A stretch of 64,000 nucleotides of DNA from Winogradskyella helgolandensis (GCF_013404085.1 NZ_JABFHO010000001.1:992001-1056000), one strand, 5' to 3'. Positions 16,200-25,206 are shown, counted from the stretch's first letter. Program-made: numbers and translations. The notes: generated from the letters alone by a model not told the origin.

Positions 16200-17465
16200 A
16201 TGGCAAGTATAAAAATACTATTAAGAAAAAAGACTAACACTAAGGGTGAATGTCCTATTGTGATGCGAGTTGTAAAAGATAGAAAGTCTAAGCTTATAAC
16301 TCTTGGGGTAACTACAGCACTAAAAGACTGGGATGATAAATCAAATAGGTTTAAAAGAAGTCACCCTAATTGGAATCAAAGAAATAGAATCTTATTAGAA
16401 TTAGAGCAAAAAGCACTTAACATAATAGATGAATATATATCCACAGATACAGATTTTACTTTAGAGCAATTTGAAGAGCAATTTAAGGGTGTCAAAAAGA
16501 ATAAGTTGTCTGTATCTGATTTTTGGTTAGATAAGATAGATGAGCTTATTCAGGTAGGTAGAACAGGGAATGCTAGGGCTTATCGAGATACATATACCTC
16601 ATTTTTTAAATTTCAAAAAAGTAAATCCTTGAGATTTCACCAGCTAACACCCGAGCTGTTACTTAGGTATGAGACTTATTTAAGAACAAATGGTAATCAA
16701 GATGGTGGTATTGGTGTTAAGATGAGAGAAATTAGAGCGTTGTTTAATGATGCAATTAATAGAGGCGTTACTCTAGAGAAATATTACCCTTTTAAGGTCT
16801 ATAAAGTATCAAAACTAAAGGGGAAGAGTATAAATAAGGCTTTAACTAGAGAGCAAATAAAATTGATGGAAAACTTAAATACAAGTGAGTTACCTCATTT
16901 AGTGAACTCTCATAATTTTATGATATTTAGTTACTATACAGGAGGTATGAATTTTGTAGATATGATGAAGTTGAAATGGTCAGACATAGATGGAGATAGG
17001 ATACTCTATAAAAGGTCTAAGACTAAAGGAAGATTCTCTGTGAAAGTATTACCACCTGTTGAAAAGGTTTTAAACTACTATAGAGGTGTTTCTAGTAAAA
17101 CTCAATATGTTTTTCCTATTCTTCTAAGTGACGAGCTTACACCTACTCAAATTGAGAATAGAAAAGGTAAAACACTTAAGAAATTTAATAAGGATTTAAA
17201 GGAGATAGCATCATTAAAAGGTATAAATACTAATGTCTCTAGCTATACCATTAGACATAGTTTTGCTACTAATTTAAAATATGCAGGGATTTCTATGGAT
17301 ATTATTGGAGAAACTATGGGGCATCAGAATGTAAATGTTACTAAGGCTTATTTGAAAGAATTTCAGAATGACGTTTTAGATAGTGCTATGGAAAAATTAT
17401 TAGAAGAATCCAAATCCCATTATACATTCTCTGACAACTTCACAAAAGTTTCCCTTCCTCTTTAA
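16200..17465 (+). CDS. Tyrosine recombinase (integrase) of the tRNA-Asn element
   Basis: This 421-residue protein has an arm-binding domain (1-90), a SAM-like core-binding domain (about 100-205) and a catalytic domain (215-400). Box II is intact: R352-H353, H375 and the nucleophile Y384 (NVTKAYLKEF). In box I, where most family members have Arg (TGLR...), the sequence is YTGGMNFVDMMKLKW, with Met250/Asn251 instead. Loss of this Arg is known in the IntDOT-type integrases of Bacteroidota. It should catalyse recombination at the 45-bp repeats. Confidence 0.94.
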   Translation: MASIKILLRKKTNTKGECPIVMRVVKDRKSKLITLGVTTALKDWDDKSNRFKRSHPNWNQRNRILLELEQKALNIIDEYISTDTDFTLEQFEEQFKGVKKNKLSVSDFWLDKIDELIQVGRTGNARAYRDTYTSFFKFQKSKSLRFHQLTPELLLRYETYLRTNGNQDGGIGVKMREIRALFNDAINRGVTLEKYYPFKVYKVSKLKGKSINKALTREQIKLMENLNTSELPHLVNSHNFMIFSYYTGGMNFVDMMKLKWSDIDGDRILYKRSKTKGRFSVKVLPPVEKVLNYYRGVSSKTQYVFPILLSDELTPTQIENRKGKTLKKFNKDLKEIASLKGINTNVSSYTIRHSFATNLKYAGISMDIIGETMGHQNVNVTKAYLKEFQNDVLDSAMEKLLEESKSHYTFSDNFTKVSLPL

Positions 17466-17479
17466 GAAAACACCTATCC

Positions 17480-17600
17480 CTTCAAAATTAGTAATTTTTC
17501 AACGCAGGAACTCTGGACGAGGAAGTCTGGAAAGATCTTAATCTTTTGTACTGATAAGATACACAAAGTTAAGGCTTTGAAAATTAATAATCAAGTTTTG
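17480..17600 (+). ncRNA. Candidate structured RNA downstream of the integrase
   Basis: No reading frame fits here, but pairing is dense. AGTAATTTTTCAA (about 17489-17501) can pair with TTTGAAAATTAAT (about 17576-17588). Inside this are AAAGAT-CTTA-ATCTTT and CTTTTGT/ACAAAG hairpins. A GC-richer stretch, ACGAGGAAGTCTGGAAAG, stands out from the AT-rich surroundings and looks a little like the P4 strand of RNase P RNA. A strong terminator follows at 17646. It could be an element-encoded RNA or a 5' leader. Confidence 0.3.
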
Positions 17601-17645
17601 TTGAAAGATTAGAGCTAATAGCCATTTCTTAAAAACAGCATAAAT

Positions 17646-17680
17646 AAAAAGCATTTTACTACTTCAGTAAGGTGCTTTTT
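17646..17680 (+). terminator. Intrinsic terminator
   Basis: AAAAGCA and TGCTTTT pair with an inner TTACT/AGTAA stem, joined by T-G pairs, and are followed by Ts. It ends the integrase or RNA-candidate transcript before the ATPase gene. Confidence 0.7.
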
Positions 17681-17734
17681 TCATTTTTAATAACCATTAA
17701 ACAAATTACATATTAACCTTTAAAATCATAAATA

Positions 17735-18601
17735 ATGAAATTAAGACAATCAGAGAGAAAACTTGCCAAGATAAAAATGGCATTACAAGGAAGTGCTGGA
17801 AGTGGTAAAACATATTCAAGTTTACTTCTAGCAAAAGGACTAACAAAAGACAATTTGACTAGAGTTGCAATAATAGATACTGAAAATGGTAGTGCAGATT
17901 TGTATGCTCATCTAGGTAATTATAATGTCTTATCTCTACAACCACCATTTACACCTGAAAAATATGTGCAAGCTATTGAGGTTTGTGAGAAAGCTAATAT
18001 GGAAGTAATTATCATAGATAGTATTTCTCATTGTTGGGAGTACCTATTAGATTATCATTCTAAAATGGCAGGTAATAGTTTTACAAATTGGGCTAAAATT
18101 AAGCCTTTAGAGAAAGTGTTTCTAAATAAGATACTGCAATCACCAACTCATATTATTGCTACCATGAGAACTAAGCAAGATTACGTATTACAGCAAAAAG
18201 ATGGTAAGTATATACCTGAAAAAGTAGGTTTGAAGTCTATTTCTAGAGATGGAACAGATTATGAGTTCACTTTGGTGTTTGATGTAGATATTAAGCATTA
18301 TGCTACTAGCTCAAAAGACAGAACTGGTCTATTTATGGGTAAATCTGAATTTGTAATAAATACATCTACAGGGAAGAAGATTCTAGATTGGTGTAATAAT
18401 GGAACAAGTCTAGAAGAGGTTAGAGAGCAGATTAAAAGCTGTAATGATATTGAAGCATTAAGATTGCTTTATAGTCAATATTATAGTATGAAAGCTTTAG
18501 ATGCTGATTTCAAACTACAAAAGGAAACTATCCAATCTAAAAAACAATTGTTAAACCCTCAAAATATTTCAAGTAATGGAATTACAAATCATTCAGCCTA
18601 A
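17735..18601 (+). CDS. RecA-like AAA ATPase (phage/element recombination type)
   Basis: This 288-residue ATPase has Walker A QGSAGSGKTYSS (residues about 16-27), Walker B EVIIIDSISHCWEY and a sensor segment HIIATMRTKQDY. This pattern belongs to the AAA_24/Sak4-like ATPases of phages and integrative elements, which are thought to assist single-strand annealing or recombination. It overlaps the DUF3871 gene by 26 bases. Both are typical of flavobacterial elements, so they likely act together in element DNA metabolism (inference). Confidence 0.82.
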   Translation: MKLRQSERKLAKIKMALQGSAGSGKTYSSLLLAKGLTKDNLTRVAIIDTENGSADLYAHLGNYNVLSLQPPFTPEKYVQAIEVCEKANMEVIIIDSISHCWEYLLDYHSKMAGNSFTNWAKIKPLEKVFLNKILQSPTHIIATMRTKQDYVLQQKDGKYIPEKVGLKSISRDGTDYEFTLVFDVDIKHYATSSKDRTGLFMGKSEFVINTSTGKKILDWCNNGTSLEEVREQIKSCNDIEALRLLYSQYYSMKALDADFKLQKETIQSKKQLLNPQNISSNGITNHSA

Positions 18602-19589
18602 AAGGGAGCTACAGTTAAACTCTGTAGTTCCCAATATTATATTAGAAAGTAGTATAAACAAGCCTCTATATAAGCCTAAACCATTTATAGAGGCTAATAC
18701 TATTGATGTCCAGTTAAATCATCTTAGAAATGACTGTATTATACCAGTTTTCTCAAAAGACAATGAAAGGACCATCAGTCATAATGAATTTGTAGAAGTA
18801 GCTCAAGACTGTTTAAATCAGGTTTTTCCTCATCATATTTTTGATACTCCAGAAATTAGAGTGAGTCATCAGATTAAAGGTAGAGTACCAAGTGCTGTAA
18901 ATAAACCTGTAAAGGAACTATTGGACCATGAGAAGACAATTTATTATGAAAGGATGGCTTTTATTATACGTGTTCCAAGTATTACAGAGAATATTAATGG
19001 AAATGACGTTGCTTTAACTATAGGTGGAGTAAGAGCTTATAATCAAGAGAACTTATACTCAAAGAAAACTTATGAGAGGTTTAAGTTTTTTATTGGTTTT
19101 CAGAATTTAGTATGTTGTAATATGTGTGTCTCAACTGATGGAATGTTGGATGATTTACGCGTTGATAGTTATAGTGCAATGAGGTCTAAACTATTAGAGA
19201 TTATGCAAGCTTATCAAGCTGAAAAACATTTGAATAGTATGAGGCAATTATCATATGAAACTTTATCTGAACATCAGTTTGCGCAGTTAATTGGTAAGAG
19301 TAGATTATATAATTATCTGCCTAAAAAGGATAAACTTGAAATTCCAGAATTGTTACTTAATGATGGACAAATTTCTACAGTAGCTAAGGACTACTATCAA
19401 GATGAGAGTTTCAGTAGAAATGATGAAGGTGATATTAACTTGTGGAGTGTGTTCAATCTCTTTACTCAAGCTAATAAAAGTAGTTATATAGATACTTTCT
19501 TAGATAGAAACTTAAATGCATATGAATTCTCTAAAGGAATAGCACAAACTCTCAATGGTGATAGTACTTATCATTGGTTTTTGAGTTGA
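18576..19589 (+). CDS. DUF3871 family protein
   Basis: This 337-residue protein is recognised from motifs typical of this Bacteroidota mobile-element family: PVKELLDHEKTIYYERMAF, LTIGGVRAYNQENLYSKK, LVCCNMCVSTDG, HQFAQLIGKSRLYNYLP, INLWSVFNLFTQANKSSYID and the C-terminal HWFLS. Function is unknown. It overlaps the RecA-like ATPase gene and marks the end of the conserved left arm. A decayed second copy of its last codons lies at 27101-27163. Confidence 0.88.
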   Translation: MELQIIQPKRELQLNSVVPNIILESSINKPLYKPKPFIEANTIDVQLNHLRNDCIIPVFSKDNERTISHNEFVEVAQDCLNQVFPHHIFDTPEIRVSHQIKGRVPSAVNKPVKELLDHEKTIYYERMAFIIRVPSITENINGNDVALTIGGVRAYNQENLYSKKTYERFKFFIGFQNLVCCNMCVSTDGMLDDLRVDSYSAMRSKLLEIMQAYQAEKHLNSMRQLSYETLSEHQFAQLIGKSRLYNYLPKKDKLEIPELLLNDGQISTVAKDYYQDESFSRNDEGDINLWSVFNLFTQANKSSYIDTFLDRNLNAYEFSKGIAQTLNGDSTYHWFLS

Positions 19590-19595
19590 GTGATG

Positions 19596-19630
19596 CCACC
19601 TTACAGAAATGTAGGGTGGTTATTTTTTTT
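19596..19630. terminator. Bidirectional terminator after DUF3871
   Basis: CCACCTTACA and TGTAGGGTGG pair around GAAA, followed by a T-run. It separates DUF3871 from the convergent SRAP gene. Confidence 0.7.
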
Positions 19631-20228
19631 AGAATAAGGTTGGTTGTATCTGGTCTAAAGCTATAGCTGTGAAATCAAACCTTGGTTTAACTTCTTTTTT
19701 AACTAACCAATTTTCTATTTCAATATCCTCTTTTAAAGCAATTGGCATTCTTAATTTTGTGTTGTGTATTTCTCTCATAATACCTTTTGCTTCAGTTGTA
19801 ATTATAGTATAGGTTTTTATATTTTCAAATTCTGAATATAGACCTGCAAAAGCAAATAGCTCATTTTCAAAACCAATCTCATATTTAATTTTTTGTTTTC
19901 CTACATGTTGCCACTCATAGAAACCATCAACTAAAATAATACATCTATTTTCTATGACATCTTTAAATGCTGGCTTATCCTCAATAGTTTCTATTCTAGC
20001 ATTTAATGTATAAGATTTATTCCAATTTTGGTTTGCCCATTGTGGCACTAAACCCCAATTTAGCATTTGAATAGTTGTACTATCATCATTGGTTATTAAT
20101 GGAGTTTTTGGAAAGTTAAACCCATTATAATGATTAGTAGGTGCAAAGTCATTATTAGTCTCAAACTTAGCATTGAACTTGTTTTCTATCTGTTGAGCTT
20201 TTTTGCTTTGCTTGCTATGAAAACACAT
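19629..20228 (-). CDS. SOS response-associated peptidase (SRAP/YedK/HMCES family)
   Basis: The ATG at 20228 is chosen over a longer frame because it places the catalytic Cys at position 2 (MCFHSKQ), which these enzymes need for thiazolidine cross-linking to abasic sites. Further conserved parts are GLVPQWA, the Asn of TLNARIET, the active Glu in VDGFYEWQ and the His in MREIHNTKLRMPI. The protein (199 residues) shields abasic sites in single-stranded DNA. It is the last gene of the umuC-umuD-SRAP operon, starting one base inside the umuD stop (TAATG). Confidence 0.9.
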   Translation of the reverse strand: MCFHSKQSKKAQQIENKFNAKFETNNDFAPTNHYNGFNFPKTPLITNDDSTTIQMLNWGLVPQWANQNWNKSYTLNARIETIEDKPAFKDVIENRCIILVDGFYEWQHVGKQKIKYEIGFENELFAFAGLYSEFENIKTYTIITTEAKGIMREIHNTKLRMPIALKEDIEIENWLVKKEVKPRFDFTAIALDQIQPTLF

Positions 20229-20677
20229 TATAAATCTCTGATTAATTGTTTTACAACACCTAAACAAATTAAGGTGTCCTCTTCATTTAATTCTATGTTA
20301 GGAAATTCCGAATTATCTGCCAAAAGCTTTTTTTTGATTTTATCAAACCTTTTTACTGTGAAATCTGTTTGATTTACAGAGACTATACCTATATCACTAT
20401 CCCCAAATTCTTGGTCAGATTTTACTATAAGGATGTCTCCAATTTGTAAAGTAGGGTACATTGAATTTCCTGCAACTTTAATTAAATAAGTTGCCTGTGG
20501 ATTTTGTAAATATTTTTCATCTAGACTTAATGGAATTTCTTTAAAGTCTTCTGCTGGACTAGGGAAACCTGCCTGTACACCTTCATCAAAATAGTTTACA
20601 TAAACTTTGTTATCATCTATTCTAAAAGGTAGATTAATTAGCTCTTTGTTAAGTTTTGGTAAGTTTAAAATCTTCAT
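20228..20677 (-). CDS. umuD: UmuD/LexA-type S24 self-cleaving peptidase
   Basis: This 149-residue protein has an Ala36-Gly37 cleavage site (VQAGFPSP), the catalytic Ser72 in [10 protein letters not shown] and the Lys109 in FTVKRF. The DNA-binding domain of LexA is missing, so it is a UmuD-type accessory factor that RecA filaments would activate by self-cleavage. It overlaps umuC by four bases (ATGA). The order umuC-umuD-SRAP is reversed compared with the usual umuDC. Confidence 0.92.
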   Translation of the reverse strand: MKILNLPKLNKELINLPFRIDDNKVYVNYFDEGVQAGFPSPAEDFKEIPLSLDEKYLQNPQATYLIKVAGNSMYPTLQIGDILIVKSDQEFGDSDIGIVSVNQTDFTVKRFDKIKKKLLADNSEFPNIELNEEDTLICLGVVKQLIRDL

Positions 20678-21927
20678 TGTACTTCTAATAATTCATTCCA
20701 ATCTGTAGTATATCTTTTAGATAGTTTTTCTTGCTTCATTATCCAAGTCTTTTGAATATTCTGATTGGCTAATTTAACTTTATTATAACCTATCCTAGAG
20801 TTCAACTTATCTACAGTTCTCATCAGCTCTTGATGCTTTGGGTTTTCATTTTCAAATAAGTTATGTTGTATGGTGTTTTCAGGTACAATACCCATTACTA
20901 TTACACCTGCTTTTTTATAGGCATAACCCTTTTTATAAATGGTTAGTAAGGCTTTATTTGCATATTGGCTTAAGGTAATATCTGAATTTGATGCAAATGG
21001 TAGCTTTACAACAATATTTCTATTGTACTGTGCTTGGTCTTTTTTATGCCTGTTGGTATGTACAAATATCATAAGTGCATTGCAAGCAGACTTTTGCTTT
21101 CTTAATTTTAAAGCACAACTAGTAGCAAAAGTGCTTACTCTTTCTTTTAAATCATCTAACTCAGTAAGATTATTAGCAAAGCTTCTAGTGGTAGCAATAT
21201 TTTTCTTAGTCTTTATTTCCTCTAGTTGTAAAGTAGGCTTACCTTCAAGCTCATGTTTTAATCTTAAGCCAACAACTGAAAACTCTCTTCTAACATAGCT
21301 ATCATGTAATTGTGTATAATCATATGCTGTATTTATGTTAATAGCTTTTAATTTCTTTGAAATTTGTCTTCCAATTCCCCAAACATCTTCAATTTTAGTC
21401 CATTTAAGAGCTTTTATTCTTTTTTCTTCAGTATCTAGACTATAGACTCCTTTGGTTCTATCTGAGTACTTCTTAGCTATTTTATTAGCAACCTTACTTA
21501 GTGCTTTTGTAGGTGCAAAACCTACACTAATTGGAATATGTGTAAACTGCTTGACCTTGGTAATCATATCAAGTCCATAATCATCTAAATTGTAGTTTTC
21601 AAATCCTTTAAACTGGAGAAAAGCTTCATCTATAGAATAAACCTCAATATCTGGACTATAGGTACTTAAAACATCCATTACTCTTTGGCTCATATCACCA
21701 TATAAAGGGTAGTTTGAAGAAAACACAGTAATATTATATTGCTTAAAAATGTCTTTATATTGAAATGCTACACCTCCCATTGGCACAAAAGGCTTAGCTT
21801 CATTACTTCTAGCAATGACACAACCATCATTGTTAGAGAGCACAACAATAGGTTTTCCAATTAGTTTTGGATTAAACACTCTTTCACAAGAGGCATAAAA
21901 GTTATTACAATCAATTAATGCAAACAT
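20674..21927 (-). CDS. umuC: Y-family translesion DNA polymerase UmuC
   Basis: This 417-residue polymerase has the N-terminal catalytic motif [18 protein letters not shown], the fingers segment [16 protein letters not shown], the second acidic motif [11 protein letters not shown], and the helix-hairpin-helix [11 protein letters not shown]. With UmuD it would form a mutagenic bypass polymerase. Carriage on the element could help the host or the element survive damage. The operon lies between the DUF3871 gene and the cassette array. Confidence 0.94.
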   Translation of the reverse strand: MFALIDCNNFYASCERVFNPKLIGKPIVVLSNNDGCVIARSNEAKPFVPMGGVAFQYKDIFKQYNITVFSSNYPLYGDMSQRVMDVLSTYSPDIEVYSIDEAFLQFKGFENYNLDDYGLDMITKVKQFTHIPISVGFAPTKALSKVANKIAKKYSDRTKGVYSLDTEEKRIKALKWTKIEDVWGIGRQISKKLKAININTAYDYTQLHDSYVRREFSVVGLRLKHELEGKPTLQLEEIKTKKNIATTRSFANNLTELDDLKERVSTFATSCALKLRKQKSACNALMIFVHTNRHKKDQAQYNRNIVVKLPFASNSDITLSQYANKALLTIYKKGYAYKKAGVIVMGIVPENTIQHNLFENENPKHQELMRTVDKLNSRIGYNKVKLANQNIQKTWIMKQEKLSKRYTTDWNELLEVQ

Positions 21928-21957
21928 TTCGTAAATTTAGAAATCATTTTTAAATTT

Positions 21958-22092
21958 ATGTCACAAAAAAAGAAATTACCTAGATGGTATAGAATAGTTA
22001 GATACTATTTGAATTGTCTTTGGTATTATGTTCTATTCCCATTAGGTGCAGAAGAAGATAGTTTTACAAAGAACATGAAAAACAAAGGTTAA
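21958..22092 (+). CDS. Small ORF of 44 residues, divergent from umuC
   Basis: The translated product starts MSQKKKLPRWYRIVRYYLNC and ends MKNKG. It is basic and aromatic-rich, with a short hydrophobic stretch (LWYYVLFPLG). It begins 31 bases from umuC on the other strand, so both may share a control region. No recognised family; it may be non-coding. Confidence 0.35.
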   Translation: MSQKKKLPRWYRIVRYYLNCLWYYVLFPLGAEEDSFTKNMKNKG

Positions 22093-22109
22093 AGATTGTT
22101 TTTTAATAT

Positions 22110-22217
22110 TAGAAAATATGAACTTAGCAATGTGTAGAAACACGCAATCTTAACTTTTATATTTTTTCTTTCTGTAAGTAAGTTAGAACTAGTTATTAAT
22201 TATACACGATGTTAGGC
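22110..22217 (-). repeat. attC-like site A1 (end of cassette array in the element)
   Basis: On the minus strand it opens with the core GCCTAAC followed by ATCGTGTATAATTAATAAC, the motif shared by the sites of both arrays. The far arm (GCGTGTTTCTACACATTGC) is diverged. Plus-strand GTTAGGCATA at 22211 is exactly complementary to TATGCCTAAC at 23111-23120, the other end of the same cassette. Confidence 0.75.
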
Positions 22218-22221
22218 ATAG

Positions 22222-23058
22222 TTATATTTTATTCATATCAATATCGTATCCAGATGCTTTCATTTCTTTCGCAATTGTATATTTCCAAGAATCCGCGTTG
22301 TCCAATTGAATATAAACAACTCCAGAAATATCATTAGGTAATTCAACATCTCCTTTGACTAAAGCACAGACATTCTCTCTTTTAATTTTTCCAATTAAAA
22401 ATCCATGTTCAAAAACAACATTTTGTCTTGCTCTCGATTTTAATTCAGGATTTTCGATTTGCTTACTTCCAATATCACAAGGTGTATATAAAACAATACC
22501 AAAACCTACATTGGAATATTCCTCAATTTTTTCAATAATTGACATACTAGAACTTGCTTGTTCGTGAAGAATAATTGCTTCAAACCCGAGTTTTTCAACA
22601 AAACGTGCTGTTTTAGTTTTAGCTTCTTCATCGTGTCCGTGAACAATAAATACTTTTGATTTGTTATCTGTTAGCTTTTTACTGTTAACGGGTTCATGTT
22701 TGGTTTTAATCATATGCGCTTTTGCTAATATAAAATTAAGGTTTGCTAATTTTTTTTGTAAAAGAATTTTTTTAAGCTTATCTGGCGATGGTCTGTTATA
22801 ACGAGTATAATTTAAACTTGAGACTTCTATAGAATAATAAGTAGAACTATAGGTGTTAAAAGCATCATTAAAGGCATTACTTAAAAACTGACTGTTATAA
22901 TTGTCCCATAGTTTATACTCTTCTTCAAAATTATCAAAACTTTCCTTGTCTGAAATTTCCTTTCTAAATAATGTTTCGCCTTTATTAATTGTATCAGATA
23001 ATTGACTTTTAAATTCTGATTTAGACATTGATAAGATTGGGTCTGATTTTTCTTTCAT
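22222..23058 (-). CDS. TIR-like (CAP12/Pycsar-type) NADase-like protein, predicted phage defence
   Basis: This 278-residue protein has a helical N-terminal part (1-130) of unknown fold. From about 133 it carries the TIR-like nucleotide-binding domain: KVFIVHGHDEEAKTKTARFV, ILHEQASSSMSIIEKIEEY (with the probable catalytic Glu), VGFGIVLYTPCDIG, RARQNVVFEHGFLIGKI and VELPNDISGVVYIQLD. Proteins with this domain degrade NAD or bind cyclic nucleotides to stop infected cells. It is the only gene in cassette 1, 38 bases from the nearest site core, and lies close to the ABC defence operon. The trigger is unknown. Confidence 0.85.
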   Translation of the reverse strand: MKEKSDPILSMSKSEFKSQLSDTINKGETLFRKEISDKESFDNFEEEYKLWDNYNSQFLSNAFNDAFNTYSSTYYSIEVSSLNYTRYNRPSPDKLKKILLQKKLANLNFILAKAHMIKTKHEPVNSKKLTDNKSKVFIVHGHDEEAKTKTARFVEKLGFEAIILHEQASSSMSIIEKIEEYSNVGFGIVLYTPCDIGSKQIENPELKSRARQNVVFEHGFLIGKIKRENVCALVKGDVELPNDISGVVYIQLDNADSWKYTIAKEMKASGYDIDMNKI

Positions 23059-23113
23059 TTTATTTTAAAAACATATTTTTCTCTGTTAGTTCAATGGTTG
23101 TTCGCTTAATTAT

Positions 23114-23244
23114 GCCTAACGTGATTGTCTATGGTTAGTTGCGTGTTTAAGCACTAAAGTTAGTAAATAAAATACAGACAGAAAGTCTGCGAGGACTTTC
23201 GTAAGTAGGCTAGAACTAGCAATAAATTATATACGGTGTTGTGG
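23114..23244 (-). repeat. attC-like site A2
   Basis: It is bounded by GCCTAAC (23114-23120) and GTTGTGG (23238-23244). Inside, GTCTATGGTTAGTTGCGTG is imperfectly complementary to CTAGCAATAAATTATATACG, with a small AAAGTCTGCGAGGACTTT hairpin at the tip. It is a palindrome with bulges, as in folded attC sites. Confidence 0.8.
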
Positions 23245-23261
23245 GTAGTTACTTTAATAAT

Positions 23262-24032
23262 CTATTGACAAACAAATATCTGTTTTTCAGAATTATCATT
23301 AAATTCTTCTTCTTGAAATCCTCCGAACTTGTGAATAATATCAAAGCCATTACTTTCAAGGTATGAATCTAATTCTTGAGGGAAAAACAGTCTCATATCC
23401 AAATTTTGAATTGAATCAAACTCGTCATTTATATAGTAATGCCATTCTATTCGGTTAATTTGAGTTTTGTTTTCATATCGCATTTTCTGCTTTATTAAAA
23501 CCTTTCTTCCATCCTCGGTTATATATTCAGCAATTACTTTTTGTTCTTTTTCACCTTCAATAATGTATTTAATATTAGGATTATAGCAATCCAATAAAAA
23601 GAACCCATTTTCTTTAAGGTGATTCTTTACAACATTTAATGCTTGGAATAAATCTTTGTTTTGATATAAATGATGAATTGAATTAAATGGAATAAAAATC
23701 AAATCGTATTTTTCAGACAAATCCAAAGTTCTAATATCCGCTTCAATAAATTCAATTTCTAAACCAGCTTCTGAAGCTTTTACTTGTGCTTGTTCAAGCA
23801 TTGAAGAAGTGATATCAACTCCGCTAATGTTATATCCATCCTTTGCAATTGGAAGGGTAAGTCTGCCAGTTCCACAACAAAGTTCAAGTATACGAGCGTC
23901 CTTATTTTTTGGCAACCACTTCTTGTAAAATTTCAAATCAGTTAGGTCAGTGTTCATTCCGTCGTAAACATTCGCGTCATAAATCAAATCACCAACTTTG
24001 TATTTACTATTTATTTTATGCTCCAATTTCAT
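23262..24032 (-). CDS. Class I SAM-dependent methyltransferase
   Basis: This 256-residue enzyme has motif I ILELCCGTGRLTLPIA, the acidic loop GVDITSSMLEQA, IEADIRTLDL and LIFIPFNSIHHL. The C-terminal part is beta-rich. It resembles small-molecule methyltransferases with a Methyltransf_25 core; the substrate is unknown. It is the only gene of cassette 2, 18-20 bases from the site cores at each end, and uses codons like its neighbours. Confidence 0.85.
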   Translation of the reverse strand: MKLEHKINSKYKVGDLIYDANVYDGMNTDLTDLKFYKKWLPKNKDARILELCCGTGRLTLPIAKDGYNISGVDITSSMLEQAQVKASEAGLEIEFIEADIRTLDLSEKYDLIFIPFNSIHHLYQNKDLFQALNVVKNHLKENGFFLLDCYNPNIKYIIEGEKEQKVIAEYITEDGRKVLIKQKMRYENKTQINRIEWHYYINDEFDSIQNLDMRLFFPQELDSYLESNGFDIIHKFGGFQEEEFNDNSEKQIFVCQ

Positions 24033-24053
24033 TGTTATTTATTGTGCTCTAAT

Positions 24054-24187
24054 TACCCACAACGGTCTTGTATATGAAAAGTAGCGTTTAGGTATTCAAT
24101 ACTTTTCTCTTTGCCTAAAGATATTAAAAAAGCGCAAACCATTATGATTTGCGCTTAATTAGCTATTTTTTATATACGTTGTTAGCA
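24054..24187 (-). repeat. attC-like site A3
   Basis: Bounded by TACCCACAAC (24054-24063) and GTTAGCA (24181-24187). The tip is replaced by a strong hairpin, AAGCGCAAA...TTTGCGCTT, which could also terminate transcription. The minus-strand end ACGTATATAAAAAATAGCT is a diverged form of the shared motif. Confidence 0.7.
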
Positions 24188-24202
24188 AACGTTTTATTCT
24201 AT

Positions 24203-24967
24203 TTAGTTTGTAGCGAAATTAGCTATACTAGTTCCGCCATTTGTTACTGTATTGTCAGCATATTTTACGTATGGCCTAAAATAGTATTGAGTTCCTGACA
24301 TTAGAGGTTCTGCTACAGCAGAATAACTAGTAATTACAATAGTACCTTCGTTATGTATACCATCAAAATTCTCAATTGCATTTATACTACTGCTAGTGAA
24401 ATCGCTATTTACACTATATTCAACACCAAATTCTATAGGCATTTCTTTAACAACATTATTAATATTTAATGTTACTGTGATAAAGTCTGTCTGAATTAAA
24501 AACGCGTCTGATTCTATATCTAAAGTAACATTTCTACTAGTACTCGCATCAACATCAGTACTTGCTTGTATCTCGTTTCCATAGAAATGAGTGCCATCAC
24601 TGTATTCAAAATAACCTCTTATAAAATAAGTTTGACCACTTGTTAAATTTTCTATATAACCTGTTGCATCAGAATTATTACCAGATATACCTGAAGTATT
24701 ATTAGCACCAACTTCAGGGTTAGATGAAGTACCATAAACAAAACCTCTGTCTGTTACTGTCCCAAAACCACTATCTTCTTGAAAAGTTCCCGAAACTATT
24801 AGATTTACAGTCCCATCAAAATTTATAAAAAAATCTGTGTTGGAATTAGTTGTAAAGTTACTATTAACTGTTGGTGGATTCATAGAATCATCATCGCTAG
24901 AACAACTAAATGTTAAGCTTAAAGTTAATAAGCAAATTACTGTTTTAAATAAATTTTTAATTTTCAT
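24203..24967 (-). CDS. Cassette-encoded lipoprotein with repeated beta domains
   Basis: This 254-residue protein has a lipobox (LTFSCSSDDD) followed by an Asn/Thr/Ser-rich mature part. Two related segments, FGTVTDRGFVYGTSSNPEV... GQTYFIRGYFEYSDGTHFYGN and FGVEYSVNSDF...GTQYYFRPYVKYADNTVTNGG, look like fibronectin-type or similar beta-sandwich repeats. It is probably anchored to the outer membrane and exposed. It is the 3' gene of cassette 3. No enzymatic motif is visible. Confidence 0.7.
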   Translation of the reverse strand: MKIKNLFKTVICLLTLSLTFSCSSDDDSMNPPTVNSNFTTNSNTDFFINFDGTVNLIVSGTFQEDSGFGTVTDRGFVYGTSSNPEVGANNTSGISGNNSDATGYIENLTSGQTYFIRGYFEYSDGTHFYGNEIQASTDVDASTSRNVTLDIESDAFLIQTDFITVTLNINNVVKEMPIEFGVEYSVNSDFTSSSINAIENFDGIHNEGTIVITSYSAVAEPLMSGTQYYFRPYVKYADNTVTNGGTSIANFATN

Positions 24968-25002
24968 TTTTTTTAATTTTTAGCGCACTTTTGCGCAATT
25001 AT

Positions 25003-25206
25003 TTATTTTGTTATTTTGGTTTTACTAAATACTTTAATTAATGTATAAATTGTAATAAACTGAAGTAGTGGAAAAATAATAAGTAGGTCTACCCTAAATG
25101 CATCTTTGTTTTTTATAAGACTCCATTCTGTTACAAGTAATTCCCAAGAAATGAAAAGAATCCAGATAAAGATTATTACCATCAAAGTCAGTTTATTAGT
25201 CTTCAT
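25003..25206 (-). CDS. Small two-helix membrane protein
   Basis: This 67-residue protein has membrane segments LTLMVIIFIWILFISWELLV and VDLLIIFPLLQFITIYTLI. It lies between the lipoprotein and the AraC-type regulator in cassette 3 and reads the same way. No family recognised. Confidence 0.55.
   Translation of the reverse strand: MKTNKLTLMVIIFIWILFISWELLVTEWSLIKNKDAFRVDLLIIFPLLQFITIYTLIKVFSKTKITK

Noticed and set aside
17518..17535. RNase P RNA
   Set aside because: Only one short P4-like strand is present; the rest of the conserved core is missing and the region is too short.
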